From positions 1,128,884-1,192,883 of the forward strand of contig MNCI01004678.1 of assembly GCA_015680685.1 (NCBI GenBank): DNA of 64,000 bases, written 5' to 3'. Position 1 is the stretch's first letter. The number at the start of each line of letters is the position of its first letter. The DNA comes from Gnetum montanum. Lineage: Eukaryota > Streptophyta > Gnetopsida > Gnetales > Gnetaceae. The notes beneath the pieces were generated by a model. The model was given only the letters and a program-made list of their open reading frames with translations, had not been told where the DNA came from and made no database searches. Shown here one piece after another: positions 44,697-57,290 of the stretch. Made by a program: the position numbers and the translations under genes.

Positions 44697-45634
44697 TGAT
44701 GAGTGGTAAGGTACCCCTACACTCAACCATACGAAATGAGTGTAGCACGCACGATCCGGTCGAACTCTGCAGACTAAATGCCTAAACACCCCATGGAACA
44801 CTTGGGGTTAATCATTCATTGTCTTCCCAGACTTACTTGTAGTTTTCACGGTGTATGGTTAAGTAAGTCCGAGGTATATGATTTTTATGGTCTTTTATGG
44901 TTTTATGTCTTCTATGCTAAGAGCGAAGGGTTGAGAAAGCTAACTTACTCTAACTAAGGACTAAGTCTAAATTAACTAGCGTCAGCATCCGTTCCCACTT
45001 ACCATACACGCCCTGAACTATGCAATTGTGGCTACTAAATGCTAATCGTTACTAGGATCACCACACGTAACGCACATGCTCGAAGTGGCCGTACTGAGGC
45101 ACTTAACTAGCCTAAACTTGATGAGCAACCGATTCCTTAACTAGTCGTACACATCCATAGATGCTCATAATCAAGTTGTACTCATCCCGCATTCTAGGAG
45201 TTAAGGGTGAGAGAAACTAATCGCGATGAGCAACCGATTCCTTGATTAGTCGTATACATTCGTCAATGCTCGTAATCAAGTCGTACTCATGCCGCGCTAA
45301 TGTAGGTAATAAATAACATGTAATAAAATCCTATTCCATGCACTGCAAGGTTTATCCACAAAGCTCATCTTTATTGCTATACACAACTTGTGTTCAGGTA
45401 CAAAGCTACTCGAATAAAGATCTGTTCACTTGGGGACTCCTACTACGGGCACATGGAAAATATTCTATCTCTAGAGTGATCCAACTGCCAAAGTTTCCCT
45501 ATTTTAAGCCTAGGATGGGAAATAAGGGGAGTGTTGCCTCTTATTTATAAATTTAGCGATGGACTGCGATATCGCATATGCGATATCGTAGGGGACGACA
45601 CGATATCGCGGTGCATGCAATATCGCATTCATCA
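44697..45634 (-). repeat. 3' LTR of element B
   Basis: On the plus strand it runs from tgatgagtggt to gcattcatca. It has GATATC cores at 45565-45628, fewer than in the other copy, which explains part of the length difference. The polypurine tract tacccccatgac follows at 45635. Confidence 0.9.
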
Positions 45635-45646
45635 TACCCCCATGAC
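45635..45646 (-). other. Polypurine tract of element B
   Basis: On the minus strand it reads gtcatgggggta and abuts the 3' LTR, identical to that of A. Confidence 0.75.
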
Positions 45647-47578
45647 TGAATGAAAACTCATCCTCGAGTGCCTTACAATAATATTGGGAAGGTATGGAAG
45701 TATTGAGGGGAATGGAACTAATGGGATGACATGTGAACGAATCATCATTACAAGACTTGACAAAACTGGTGTTCATGACAACAAGGGTGAACACCTTATT
45801 ACAATGACATCAGGCCTTAGTTGGCAGCTGAGAAAGAAAGAGAGAGAGAAAGAAGTGTTGCTGCTGCCAACGCCAAGATTGCACCTTCGTTGTCCATCCG
45901 TAAGTGCGTCATCAATCTTGCTCCTTGCATAGCTGCTTCAACGCTGCTCCATTCCAACTGTTTGCTCCAGATCCAATCCATTGTTGCATGTCTGTCATCT
46001 GCACACACAACATAATCGTATATTAGCAAGGGTAATTGAATCATCATGTAATTGGTACCTTGCTTCAGTGTAAGTCCATTGGCTAGGTTGTGGTATGGCT
46101 AATTTGGATTGGGAGATATGTTACTGATGACTACCAAAGGTGTAGGGGTTAGGAAGAAAATCAAAAATTTTGGGGCTAGGAGAAAATCGAAAAAAATCAA
46201 GCCCCGTACCCCCATGACTAATCGCGAACCTCCGGTAGCGTTAGAATGGAGAAAGAAAAGGAGTAAGAAAGATAGATAAAAAGGGACAACTATGGCATCG
46301 ATGAAATGGATGTCAAGATGGAAATGAACAAAATAAAATGAATTGCAAAATGTTAAGGGAAAGAATTTAATTAATGCTCTAAATAGGAGTGTCAGTGGGT
46401 CCTCCCCAAAGTAGGCTCATGCCCTTAATGCCCTGACAAACCCACATTCAAAGAGTCCATAGGTCCTAGGAATGTCATTTGGAACAAGAGTTAAAGTCTT
46501 AACTACAAGAATTTACCATAAAGAAAACAATGCATCATCCAAAATATATACATTAATGATACAACCGGCAATGAGATGAACAATGGAGAGAAGGATGGAG
46601 AGAAGAAAATGGAATGGAATCTCAAGAACAAGGTGGTGTATAGCCCCTTATGTATTTTATGATTGATGTGACTTAGCAATTCTCATTCCAACTCTGGCCT
46701 CAAACCAACCACATCCAGTAACTTCGCATCAATGCATTCGGTTAAACCATCCACTTGGATAACAAGAAAGTGTCCTCCAAGAGCCACCACCATTTTGATG
46801 AAACAAATGAGAGAATGGGAAGCAAGAAGGGCCTTAGTTAGAGGGAACACTATTGATTCCATAACCAGTGCTTGTAGCCTAAGTTTATTCATTTAAGGGG
46901 TGTGCTTTGAATTCTCACTATCTTTGTTTTTTTTTTGTGTTTTGTGTTTTTATTCATGAGAACCACACCATGCAAAGACTTTTTATTTTTATTGTCTCAG
47001 CTTCTGATAGTTGGGTAACATCGGAACAGCAAGAAAACTCAAGAAGAAAAATTCAAGCACCCAAGAGAATGACCAACATAAAAGCATCAAGTTCCCTTGA
47101 AGTCACACCCTTTTCAATCCTGGAGTCCTTCCTTAGTTTGAGAAATGCCCAGTCACCGATTCGTTTAAGTTCTTATTAAGAAGGAACTGTACATTTCCAA
47201 GCCGAGAGAAACCATAGAAATTGGTGGATTAATGGATGAAGTGATCTCATTGCCTGCCATATCAAAAGAAGCATACCTTAGTATCAACATTGCGACTAAA
47301 GGCAAAAACCAAACATTAGCAATTAATATGAAAACAGTTCATACCATCATTCCGAACACTTATTATGGGACAAACTTACATGGTGGAACACACACACACA
47401 CACAAAAATTGGAAAAGTATAACGATGTAAAACAAAAAACAAGAAAAGTTAAAGAAATTTGTAAAACAAAAATTAGAAAAGTTAAAGAAATTTGTAAAAC
47501 AAAAATGTGTAAAACAAAAACATTGTAAAACAAAAACATGTAAAAAAAAATCAAAAAAGAACTAAGGGCCTCATATGA
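45647..47578 (-). other. Post-protease non-coding region of element B
   Basis: No gene is supported. It mirrors 33293-35372 of A: another cccccatgac motif at 46208, a shared block around 46380-46450, a CA run at 47388-47403, and repeats of 'aaagttaaagaaatttgtaa' at 47440-47530. Confidence 0.8.
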
Positions 47579-48400
47579 TCAGCATAGGTGGTCATCTCTC
47601 CCATGACTGAGTGGAAAGGGAGAGATCCGAAATAATGAGTGCCTATTTGAGTTTCTTAAAAGTGTCCAACTTCTCCCAAATGATGATCTTAGATTAAGGG
47701 GTGGAAGTTGGTGATGCTCATATTCCAATGTGTCTATGTCTTCGTTGTTGGCATGGGTTCCCTTAGTTCGTTCCATGCATATTTGGTTACTCCTTCGAGT
47801 AGCTGTCAACCACGGGGTGTCTACTACTGGTTGTGTGGTTGCTACATACAGGCATCTTTGTTTCAAAGTTTCAAGGGCACACCTGTCACATGGAGGCATT
47901 TCCTCCATGTCATCACCCGATGGATCACTGTATGTGATGCATGGAACTTTCCTCTTCTCGATCTTTCCACAAATTTTTATCTTAGAGATTTCCAAGGAAA
48001 TATCGCGGATCCTAAGGCATGCATCTACTGTACTTAGCCATGCCCTTCCCATTATAATTGGGAAGTCCCCTTCGTTGTTGTTCACTTCAATCACTAGAAA
48101 ATCAGCTAGGTAAGACCAACCACACACAGTGGTAATGATGTCCTCCACCAATCCCAAGGGAATGGTGATGGACTGGTCTGTCAGCTCTAGTTGAATGTTA
48201 CTTTTCTTAAGTTAGGGCAGGTTCCAGGCATGATACATCTCTCGTGATATTAATTTGACTCCGGAACCTAAGTCAAGAAGATCCCTATGTGGTTCATTTT
48301 CGACAATCTGCAAATAGATTAAGGGACTCCCAGGGTTAGTTAGTTTCCTGGGAAGGTGGCCCACCTTGATCCAGTCAGTTACAATATGCGTTAACATAAC
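47579..48400 (-). pseudogene. Retropepsin-type protease of element B
   Basis: The N-terminal part reads WIKVGHLPRKL and LLDLGSGVKLIS, where the active-site Ser is replaced by Leu (DLG for DSG). After a TAA within the NLP-LKKSN stretch, a 192-codon open frame carries GLVEDIITTVCGW, FLVIEVNNNEGDFP, IIMGRAWLSTVDA and the Cys-containing tail DRCALETLKQRC. The frame continues past the usual end into SNRHSLFRISPF, which is the 3' non-coding region read through. The altered active site and the stop make it inactive. Confidence 0.87.
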
Positions 48401-50913
48401 CGTATGCGTTACGCTCTGATTTTGGATGGAAGGGTGTCCGAAGTGTTAGATGGTGGAGGAGTGTACATGGGCCCAACCGCTTGTTGTTGCGAGAGTTTGT
48501 CTGGGCTTTTGGTTCTGAAGTAATGTCTTCTCTTTTTACAGTTATTAGAACTAGCAACAGGTTTGATATTTATAGCTCTCGCGACATGACGTTGCTGCGG
48601 TTGAGGAGGAAGTTCCCCTTGCATTGTTGGAGCAGGAGGTGTTATGGGAACTACTTGTGGTGGAAGAGGTGCGGATGGATTAGGAGGATGGTGTGGGTAT
48701 GGAGTGTCTCCCAGAGGAGAAGGAGTCCTTCTGAAGTACTCCTGAACTTGGTAGTGACGGTTGGGGGTTGAGTGACTCATAGAGTCACTTGGAGAAATCA
48801 TCTGCTACACATAATATCCATAAGGATCAGGCTGCCGGTAAGGGTACTGATGTTTTGGCGATGGCATACCCCATGACTGTGGGTATTGCCACTGCTGATG
48901 TTGTCCAATGGGCTATGGTGGAGTTCCACTTGGATAATACGTTAGTGGTTGGTGGAACTGCCTTGGGTTACCTTGTGGATAAGGTAACCTTCGGGGTGTT
49001 TGTCGTTGGTTGAGTCTTGGATTAAGCGCATACACCCCAGACTCCTGTAGATGTGAGATGATGGGGCAACATCCCTTAGGATGGTCATAGTGGCAGATCT
49101 CATATCCACCGTCATTGTCTGTGTTAGATTCCTCAGCCACATTGGAGTTAGTAATTTTTACCTTACCCTTGTTATGTGCAGGGCCTAAATCTCTCCACTT
49201 TTTCTTACCTTTGTCACTACTTTGTTCTACCTTAGACTCTTCTACAATTTTTAAGACAGTTTCAATTTTAGAGTCTAAGGAACTCCATACATCATCTACC
49301 TTAGCCGCTATTTCTGTTGTTAATTTTTGGATCGGTAAGGTTTTCCAGTTCACCAACTCTTCGATTGGTGACTCATCCTCTTCATAGCAAAATTTCACTC
49401 CCTTCTTTTGAAGGGAGAGATCGTGGTTGTACTCTTCCGCACTTTCCCTTTTTCGTAGCTCACCTTCTTCTTTTGCTACTTGCTCCAACAAGCTATGTAC
49501 TTCATGGGCTCTAAGTTGTGAGAGTCTCCCTTGGGCATAAGTTCCAAGGGTTCTTCTAGTTTCATGCCTTAGCCCATCCACGATGTGGCGAAGTTGATCC
49601 CACTGAACGTACCCATGGCCCGGGCAATGATGTAACAATATGTAGTAGTGGGCCATGGCAGCATCCAAGGGTTCATGTGTACCTTGCTTCCATCCTTGGA
49701 TCTACTTATGCAAATTGGACACTCTGGAGTACATTTGATACTCTTTGTTGAAGAGTTCTAGCATCGTACTCCACCTCCTGATGGTTTCTGGTTCTAAGGA
49801 CTGGTACCAGCTCTCTGCTTCCTTGGTGAGTGTCCTTGGGAACAACTTAATTTTTTGCCACTCATTTTCTATATTCTGCAAGGAACAGGCACCATGGAAT
49901 GCCTGTAAATGATTTTGCGGATCAGCACTGTATCCCCCTTCAAATCATGGGATGTTATTCATGTCTAATCGTTTGATCTGACTATCTTTTAAATGCCTTG
50001 TGGGAATCCTAACTGCCTCCGTTATGTGAAGCATACTTTGGGTTGCGAGTAGGGGCTCGTCATGATCGTCGCTTTCATGACACCTGTGATGTTTGCGTTG
50101 TTTCCTACTCTCCCTACGTCCTTGCCCTTGTCCTCTCTCTCAACTTTCCCGTCGAGGTCTTTCGTCTTTCTTACTTTTATCCTCACCTTTATGTTCATGG
50201 TGGCTACATCCAGATGTGGAAGGAGAGGGTGAGTGATGGGATGAAGGAGGAGAAGAAGGGGAACCATTGCCATGATGATGTTTCTTGCCTTCTCTTCAGC
50301 TACTACGGCCCCGATCATGGTGACGATCTAAGTGCCTGTCCTTAGCATAAGTGGTTGTTCCCTCTGTGAACAGTTGGTGTTCACGGGCATCAAAACCAGG
50401 GATATGTATCATTGATCGTAGGTTCTGATACCCAACCTCCTCACTATAATTAGGAGGGGGAACATCTTTTGTTAAAGAACTCATGATAAGGGGTTCCTCA
50501 TCTCCTATTTCGCTAAGGACATGCAGGACCTTGCCCTTCAACAGTGCATGTTGACTCTCCTGCCTTAAGTCTTTCATACATTGGGCATCTATGGGATAAT
50601 AATCCCTCATGTCAAAGTCCTCTGCAATGTATTCAACATATAGTTCAGTCATGCCTATTTGTGCCAAGGCACGGAAAAGCATGTGAGAGATTGATCGATC
50701 TGGGGGTAACACAATGTTACCTTGCAAATCTCTCCATCGCAACTGTTCGTCCTGATGGAGAATAAAAGTAAAATTAGGAATATACTCATCAGGATGAGTA
50801 TATGTCATCTTATATTATTTAGGACTTGGCTGATTTTGGTTATGTGTTTTATGTTGCCAACTGTCTCGTGTGTGGTCCTTAGGTGGTGAGTTGCTCTTAT
50901 GAGAAGAAGGCAT
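48401..50913 (-). pseudogene. Gag polyprotein of element B
   Basis: A minus-strand ATG at 50913 opens MPSSHKSNSPPKDHTRD, matching A with one change. Open frames include ITYTHPDEY-like text with FTFILHQDEQLRWRD (50808-50296), then the gag core with ELFNKEYQMYSRVSNLHK, which A has lost in part. A 251-codon frame (49668-48913) carries HYYILLHHCPGHG, EGELRKRESAEEY, and CHYDHPKGCC of the knuckle. A proline-rich tail (SAPLPPQVVPITPP) ends the protein. Single stops near 49695 and 50815 and frame changes near 50290 and 48900 interrupt it. Confidence 0.88.
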
Positions 50914-51037
50914 TATTATTGGTGTGCTAATTTCACTTTTATATAATTTTTCTCTTTTGATTAACCTGAAGGTTCATTAAGGCTCACAACGATGTGAGTG
51001 ATATCCCTTATGTTCTATTCAATGCACAAACACTTAG

Positions 51038-51055
51038 TCCCTGACAACGGCACCA
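51038..51055 (-). other. Primer binding site of element B, tRNA-Asp type
   Basis: On the minus strand it reads tggtgccgttgtcaggga, one base from the LTR, with three differences from the tRNA-Asp site seen in D. Confidence 0.8.
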
Positions 51056-51056
51056 A

Positions 51057-52023
51057 TGATGAGTGGTGAGGTACCCCTACACTCAACCCTACTAAACGAG
51101 CGTAGCACGTGCGATCTGGTCAAACTCCGTAGACTAAATGCCTAAACACCCCATGGAACACTTGGGGTTAATCATTCATTTTCTTTCCAGACTTACTTGT
51201 AGTTGTCATGGTGTATGGTTAAGTAAGTCCGAGGTATATGATTTTTATGGTCTTTTATGGTTTTATGTCTTCTATGCTAAGAGCGAAGGGTTGAGAAAGC
51301 TAACTAACTCTAACTAAGGACTAAGTCTAAATTAACTAGCGTTAGCATCCATTCCCACTTACCGTACACACCATGAACTATGCAACTGTGGCTACCAAAT
51401 GCTAATCATTACTGGGATCACCACAGGTAACGCACGTGCTCGAAGTGGTCGTACTGAGGCACTTAACTAGCCTAAACATGATGAACAGCCGATTCCTTGA
51501 CTAGCCATACACATCCGTAGATGCTCGTAATCAAGTCATACTCATCCCGTATTGTAGGAGTTAAGGGTGAGAGAAAATAATCGCGATGAACAGCCGATTC
51601 CTTTATTAGCCGTACACATTCGTCAATGCTCGTAATCAAGTCGTACTCATGCCACACTAATGCAGGTAATAAATAACAAGTAATAAATAACATGTAATAA
51701 AATCCAATTCCATGCACTGCAAGGTTTATCCACAAAGCTCATCTTTATTGTCGTACACAACTTGCGTTCAGGTACAAAGCTGCTCGAATAAAGATCCATT
51801 CACTTGGGGACTCCTACTACGGGCACATGGAAAATATTCTATCTCTGGAGTGATCCAACTACCAGAGTTTCCCTACTTTAAGCCTAGGATGGAAAATAAG
51901 GGGAGTGCCACCTCTTATTTATAGATTTGGCAATGGACCGTGATATCGCGTACGCAATATCGCAGGGGACGATGCGATATCGTGTACGCGATATCACGGT
52001 GCATGCAATATCGCGTCTCATCA
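51057..52023 (-). repeat. 5' LTR of element B
   Basis: On the plus strand it runs from tgatgagtggtgagg to gcgtctcatca. GATATC cores lie at 51940-52013, a TATA-like box (tctataaataag) at about 51914-51925, and the two 105 bp blocks at about 51520-51650. It is nearly the same as 44697-45634 over the downstream part. Confidence 0.92.
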
Positions 52024-52028
52024 TTCTT
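52024..52028. repeat. Target-site duplication of B, right copy (TTCTT)
   Basis: They match 44692-44696 and fix the right end of B. Confidence 0.88.
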
Positions 52029-52084
52029 CTACACTTTTTTGAATTCCACACTAAAACTATGAGTCCTAGTAAGATTAATGATGT

Positions 52085-52740
52085 TGAACATAAGTCATGG
52101 TTAGGCTGTGGTTCACCACCATAGGTCATTGTAAGGTCATGATTGATCCTTCAACTATCATTCACATTTCTAATCTCTATTTCTCAAAAACCTACAACAC
52201 CACAGGGTGTGATCTAGTTGTGGTTAGGTCATGGTTTTTCCATCATGGGTTGTGGTGAAGTCATGATCAAACCTTCATTATCATTTTTTCCATTCTAGAT
52301 CATTTTGTAAGATTTCAGGTCAACCATAGGTTGTGGTTAGGTCATGGATTGTCCACCATGGGTTATGATGAAGTCATGGTTAAGCCTTCCTTGTTGTTTT
52401 TGTTATTTTGGCTCATTTTGTAAGATTTCATGTCAACCATAGATCATGATTAGATTATGCTCTATTCATCATGGATCATGGTGAAGTCATAATCAAGCCT
52501 TTCTTTTTATTTTCATCATTTTAAACCACTTTGTGAGACTTCATGTCAACCACAGGTCATGGTCAGGTCATGATCTATCTACCATGGTTTGTGATCTATC
52601 TATAATGGATTGTGGTAGGATCATGGTGAAGTGTTTTCATTGTAGTTTCTATTGATGGTTTTTTCTAAGTAAATCATAGTTCATAGTCAAGTTGCAAGTT
52701 GGTCATGGTTAGTCACCACATGTCAGGTTTAGGTCATGAT
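52085..52740. repeat. Tandem array of about 112 bp repeats
   Basis: Degenerate units carry 'ggttaggtcatgg', 'ccaccatgggttgtgg', 'gaagtcatgatcaa', 'cattttgtaagatttc' and 'aggtcaaccatagg'. Matching points fall at about 52229, 52341, 52454 and 52567, a period of 112-113 bp, with weaker units on both sides. It lies in the DNA between B and C and is not part of either element's known structure. Confidence 0.75.
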
Positions 52741-53110
52741 CTTCCAATTTTGCTATTCTTGATTTCATTTTTGTATTAGAGCTCATTTTGATATGTTTTG
52801 GAAAATATAAACTCAATTGAAAACTATTTAATAGATATGGTCTATGTTCATTTGTTAATTCTAATTTTTGAAGTCAATTATTAGAGTTGTCAAATCGATT
52901 GGACTTGTTGGTTATTGTATCTCTCCATCATTAATATTTAGTTTATTTTAATTAAATGCTCATACGGATGTTGTTTGTTAGGAGCTAGCATCGAGTTATG
53001 TGGTCGATTGAAGATAAATTCCCTAGAGATATTTAGTATTTAACCCTTATTATGATGCATTAGTATGGCTCTTGCTACAAATCCCATCATGCAAGAGAGG
53101 GTAATCCTTG
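52741..53110. other. AT-rich flanking DNA left of C
   Basis: I see no gene or clear repeat here. Confidence 0.5.
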
Positions 53111-53974
53111 TGATGAGCGGAGAGGTACCCCTATGCCCAACCATACGAATCACAAGTGTTCATGCATAATTTGGTTGAACTCCACAGACCTTAAGTCCTT
53201 AAGTACACTAGTTTAAGGAAGTGAAATCTAATTGAAATGATCATTGTCTTCTCAGTTCCACTTGTGAGGTACAAGTATATGATTAAGTGCAACTGAGGTA
53301 TATGCTTTTTATCATTTTATATTTTATAAGTTTAATCACCTAGAGTAAGAATGAAAGGTAGGGTAATTTAATATCTAGTTTATCTACTGCCTAGCTAGCC
53401 TAACATAAGTACCCATTCCCACTCCCCAGACACCTTCTGAACACATGTAGCACTGCTGAGTTACCAAACGTTAAGTGTCTCTCGGTTAACAAGTGCTACA
53501 CATTTGCTCAAAGTGGTCGTGCTTATGTTCATTAATAACTAGAAATTAATTGCTTAATTAACATGCATTAAAGTAAAGTGCATGAACAATAAATGCATTA
53601 AAAGAAACATTAATCTATTCTCAATGCTGCAAAGATTATCAAAAGGGATCATCTTTATTCTCGTCACACTGTTGTGCTTAGGTACATCAATGCTTGAATA
53701 AAGGTCCATACACACTTAAACTCCTACTGCAAGCACTCAAAAAATATTCTAACTCTGGAGAAAACAAATTGCAAGAACTTTGTTACTCTATGACAAAAAC
53801 CTAATGAAATACTATTTGAAATTTATGATCCCAAGCGCTATATTTATAGGCCAGCATATATCCTATGATATTGGATATTTGACAATGCATCTTGAGGTTT
53901 GATATCGGGCATCTAATATCGAGGCTCTAATATCAGATATCCAATATTGGAGTATATCAAAACATGATTTATCT
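53111..53974 (-). repeat. 3' LTR of element C
   Basis: On the plus strand it starts tgatgagcggagagg and ends near catgatttatct, before tacccccacaac. It is diverged from the A/B LTRs but has the same layout, with 'ctcgaag'-like to 'ctcaaag' text, tatttatagg (TATA), 'tctttatt' (AATAAA on minus) and GATAT-rich promoter sequence (53866-53960), where most GCGATATCGC cores have become gatattgg or gatatcgg. Confidence 0.8.
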
Positions 53975-55909
53975 TACCCCCACAACTAAATGAAAACTCA
54001 ACCTTGAATGAAGAAGAAGAGGAACAAGTTCCTTACAAAATATTCGGTAGCTATGGGATTATTGACTAACATACAAACTAACTTAGATGAAACAAATAGA
54101 CTCTAAGTGCCCAAGTGTATGGATTACAATCTTTTACAAAAGTGGGTGTTCATAATAATAGAATTGAATACACTAGACAAAACTAACATCCAACTCCTCT
54201 TGGTAGCTGAAGAGTGAGGGAGAAGATTCAACAATTATGAAGGATCCTCATCATATGGTACCGTCGCATCATCCTTGTTGAGGGTAGTCCTACATCCAAT
54301 CCATGCTTCCCATTACAATCATAATAGAATTGCGAATTAGTATGCAATGTGTAATCTATTACTTTTAAGTACCTTGTTTCATCAACGGTTACACTTGGCT
54401 AGGTTGTGATTATGGTGGATATATTCAGTTAATAATGTTAGCGAGAAGATTGAAAAGTAGGGTAAAATGAATAAGTGGTTAAGTATGAAATTTAAAGAAA
54501 TTCAAATAAGATGAAATGCTTGAAGAGGGTTTAATAATTTACAACAATAAAAAGGAAATTTCACTAAAAGACATTGTGAAGATGTGCACAATTGGATGTC
54601 ATTAATGGGGAATGCAAAAGGAGTTTGATTGTGAGAATGCCTAAGGGTAAAGAACTTAACTAACCCAACCAAAAGATATGCAAGTGGGTCCTCCCCAAAG
54701 TAGGCATAGGCCTTTTATTATCCTTACATAACTTCAAACTAAGGATTTCATGGACCCCATGGGTGATTAATGGTTATAGAAAGTTAAATACAAAAACCTG
54801 GAATAAACTACCTAAGAATTTTGACACATCAAACAAGAACATGAAACCAATAGTGAGGTGAGACATGGAAAACATAGATGGATGAGAAAGAGTGGAATGG
54901 AGTTCTTGATTAAGGTTACATGAAGTCCTTTGTGGATTTTGTGGTTAAATGACCTAATAAAATCCATCCTTAGTCTAAACCAAAACCAACCACATTCAAT
55001 GACATTGCATCACCATTCTAAGACTAGTCCATCCCCCTAAGACACAAGAGGGATCACACAAAACAACCATCATTCCTTATTAGAAAAGAAAAGAAAAGTA
55101 GGAAGTGAGGAAGGGCCTTAGTTAGAGGGGCCCTTTAGGCATGGGTAACATATCTTTCTAGTCCAATAACTAGTACTTGTAGCTCATTTATTTTGTCTAA
55201 GGGGTGTGCTTTGAATTCCCATCATTTTTTTATGATGAGAAACACACCATGCAAATACTTATTCAACTTCCTATTATTAGTCAACATGGAACAGTAAGGG
55301 ATCCATGAAAACACACATGCACCCAAGTAAGTAGAAAGGCACAAAGAGTACCAAACTTCTTGAAGTCACATCTTGTTCAAACCTTTGAATCCTTTCCAAA
55401 TCTGGAAACTACCAAAGTCATAAGTTCATTAAAGTTCTATTAATGAAAAAGGAACTACACATTTTCAAAACAAGGAAAACCATGGAGTTTGTAGATGGGT
55501 GGATGTTATGGACTCATTGCTTGTTGCATGAAAAAGAAACCATGTCCTAATTATCTATAACAAAATTCAAAGCTAGAATCTAGACACCAACAATCAAATA
55601 ACTGAATAGTACATACCACCATCAAGCAACGAATTACCACTGTGCCTGGCACTTATTAACAAAAAGTTAGAAAATCACACTAGAATAAAAGAAAATATAA
55701 AAGAAAGTGTAAAATATTCAAGAAATAGCAAATGTACTAACGATGGTGTAAAACAAAAATTCGAAAAGATTAATAATATGAAAACAAAAAGATGTAAAAT
55801 AAAGAATGTGCAAAACAAAAAGTCATAAAAGTAACAAGGTGTAAAACAAAAACATGAAAAACTAAGAAGTTGCTTATATAGTTAGCAAGGATGGTCATCT
55901 CCCCCATGA
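53975..55909 (-). other. Post-integrase non-coding region of element C
   Basis: No gene is supported. It begins on the left with a polypurine tract (tacccccacaac on plus). It shares with A, B and E the blocks near 54690 (gggtcctccccaaagtagg), 55100-55230 (gaagggccttagttagagg) and the A-rich repeats at 55670-55860 (gtaaaacaaaaa). Confidence 0.75.
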
Positions 55910-57290
55910 CTAAGTTGGAAAGAGGAGATCTAAAATATTGAGTGTGGTTATCCATCCACTGAGGCATTTGTTATAAGCTAACATATGCTCATGGAAAGGT
56001 TTGACTTGTTGTATGTTGACCAGCTGTTTCTTGTCTAGCCTCTTCGGTTTGTAGATCATCATGGCCCCAAAAGAAAAAGTTTTGTAAATTATATAAGGTC
56101 CTTCCCACAATGTTTAGAACTTAGTTTGTTGAGGTACATGCGTAGGATTCGAGTAGAGAACCTTATCTCCCAATTGCAATTTAACTTTTCTAATTTTAAG
56201 ATCATGGCACTTTTTGTTAAATGCCTTGTGCAACTCATTAGATGATAGGGCTACTAATCAATTTTTGTTTAGCAAGTTGAGATTCATTAATCTTTCTTTT
56301 TGTGCTAGACTCAAGTCAAGGTTGAGGTCATAGGTTATTCAAAGTGTATGGAGCTTAGATTGAATAGGAAGTATTGGTAGTTTTCCATACACTAGCTCAT
56401 AGGGAGAATAGCCTATAGGAAGTTTTCATGTTCAATGATAGGCCTAGAGGGCATCATTGAGTTTTGTGCTCCAATCTTTCTTATATTTACTAACAATCCT
56501 TGTTAGGATCTTTGTGATTTCCTTATTTGTAACCTCAACTTGACCATTAGCTTGGGGATGGTAAGGTGTTTTGAGTTTATATTCAACCCCCAAGTGTTGC
56601 ATAAGGGGGGGGAAAGCAGTGCCTATAAAGTGAGTTCCATTATTAAAAATTAATGCACATGGCACACCAAACCTATTTACAACATTTTGTTGTACAAACT
56701 GAGTAGCAATAGAAGATGTACAGTTGGTGACAACTACTTCTTTTGTCCATTTCGTACCATAGTCAACAATGACTATGATGTACACCTTTTCATTTGACAT
56801 GGGTGTGATGGGACCCATGAAATCAATGCCCCAAATATCAAAGGGTTCTAGTGGTTGAATCCATTGTTGAGCAATCATTCCACAATCTCATTGGCATCAT
56901 TCACAAGAGTGGATATATTGGCGAGTATCCTTGAAGATTGTTGGCCAATAGTACCCTACCATCAAGATTTTAATGACCATGCATCTCCTAGCATAGTCGC
57001 CTTCACAAGGACCCTCATGAGCATCCTAGAGAACATGCAGTTGATTGACATCGGGGACACACCATCGAACTAGACCATCTCCATGAAGTGTTTCACCTAG
57101 TGAAGAAACTGTTATTTCTTCCAATGGTCCAACCCTTGTGACATCTCTTAAGTGAGAAGATAGGTGAGAATGCCATCATACCATTGAGGTTCATTAGGCA
57201 ATTGTTTAGTTATAGCCCCAACAAAGAGGCGTTCATCAAGAAACAGATTAGAAAGTGGACTTTCATCCTCTTTTTTGTCCCATCGCAACC
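55910..57290 (-). pseudogene. Integrase of element C
   Basis: From right to left: a zinc-binding region with VNQLHVLQDAHEGP and a final CQ pair, then the catalytic core FDIWGIDFMGPITP (first Asp), VDYGTKWTKEVV, IFNNGTHF and HPQANGQVEVTNKEI (Glu), and the C-terminal domain with EGPYIIYK and AMMIYKPK. In IFNNGTHF the second catalytic Asp has become Asn, so the enzyme would be dead even without the stops. Joining of cDNA to chromosomal DNA is the family's role. Confidence 0.88.

Larger units (their letters stand above)
44697..52023 (-). mobile_element. Element B: complete gag-protease-only LTR element (TR-GAG type)
   Basis: The element is 7327 bp in minus orientation. LTRs are 938 bp (3', left) and 967 bp (5', right) and a perfect 5 bp duplication, TTCTT, flanks it (44692-44696 and 52024-52028). 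It has the same plan as A: primer site, gag, protease, then the post-integrase region and polypurine tract, with no RT, RNase H or integrase. Coding sequence and non-coding parts align with A throughout, so the two belong to one family. Its gag is better preserved than that of A, with a 251-codon open stretch. Confidence 0.92.

Noticed and set aside
47708-48113. Plus-strand ORFs of 109 and 127 codons over the protease of B
   Set aside because: They are antisense to the clear retropepsin frame and a similar shadow occurs opposite the protease of A and C.
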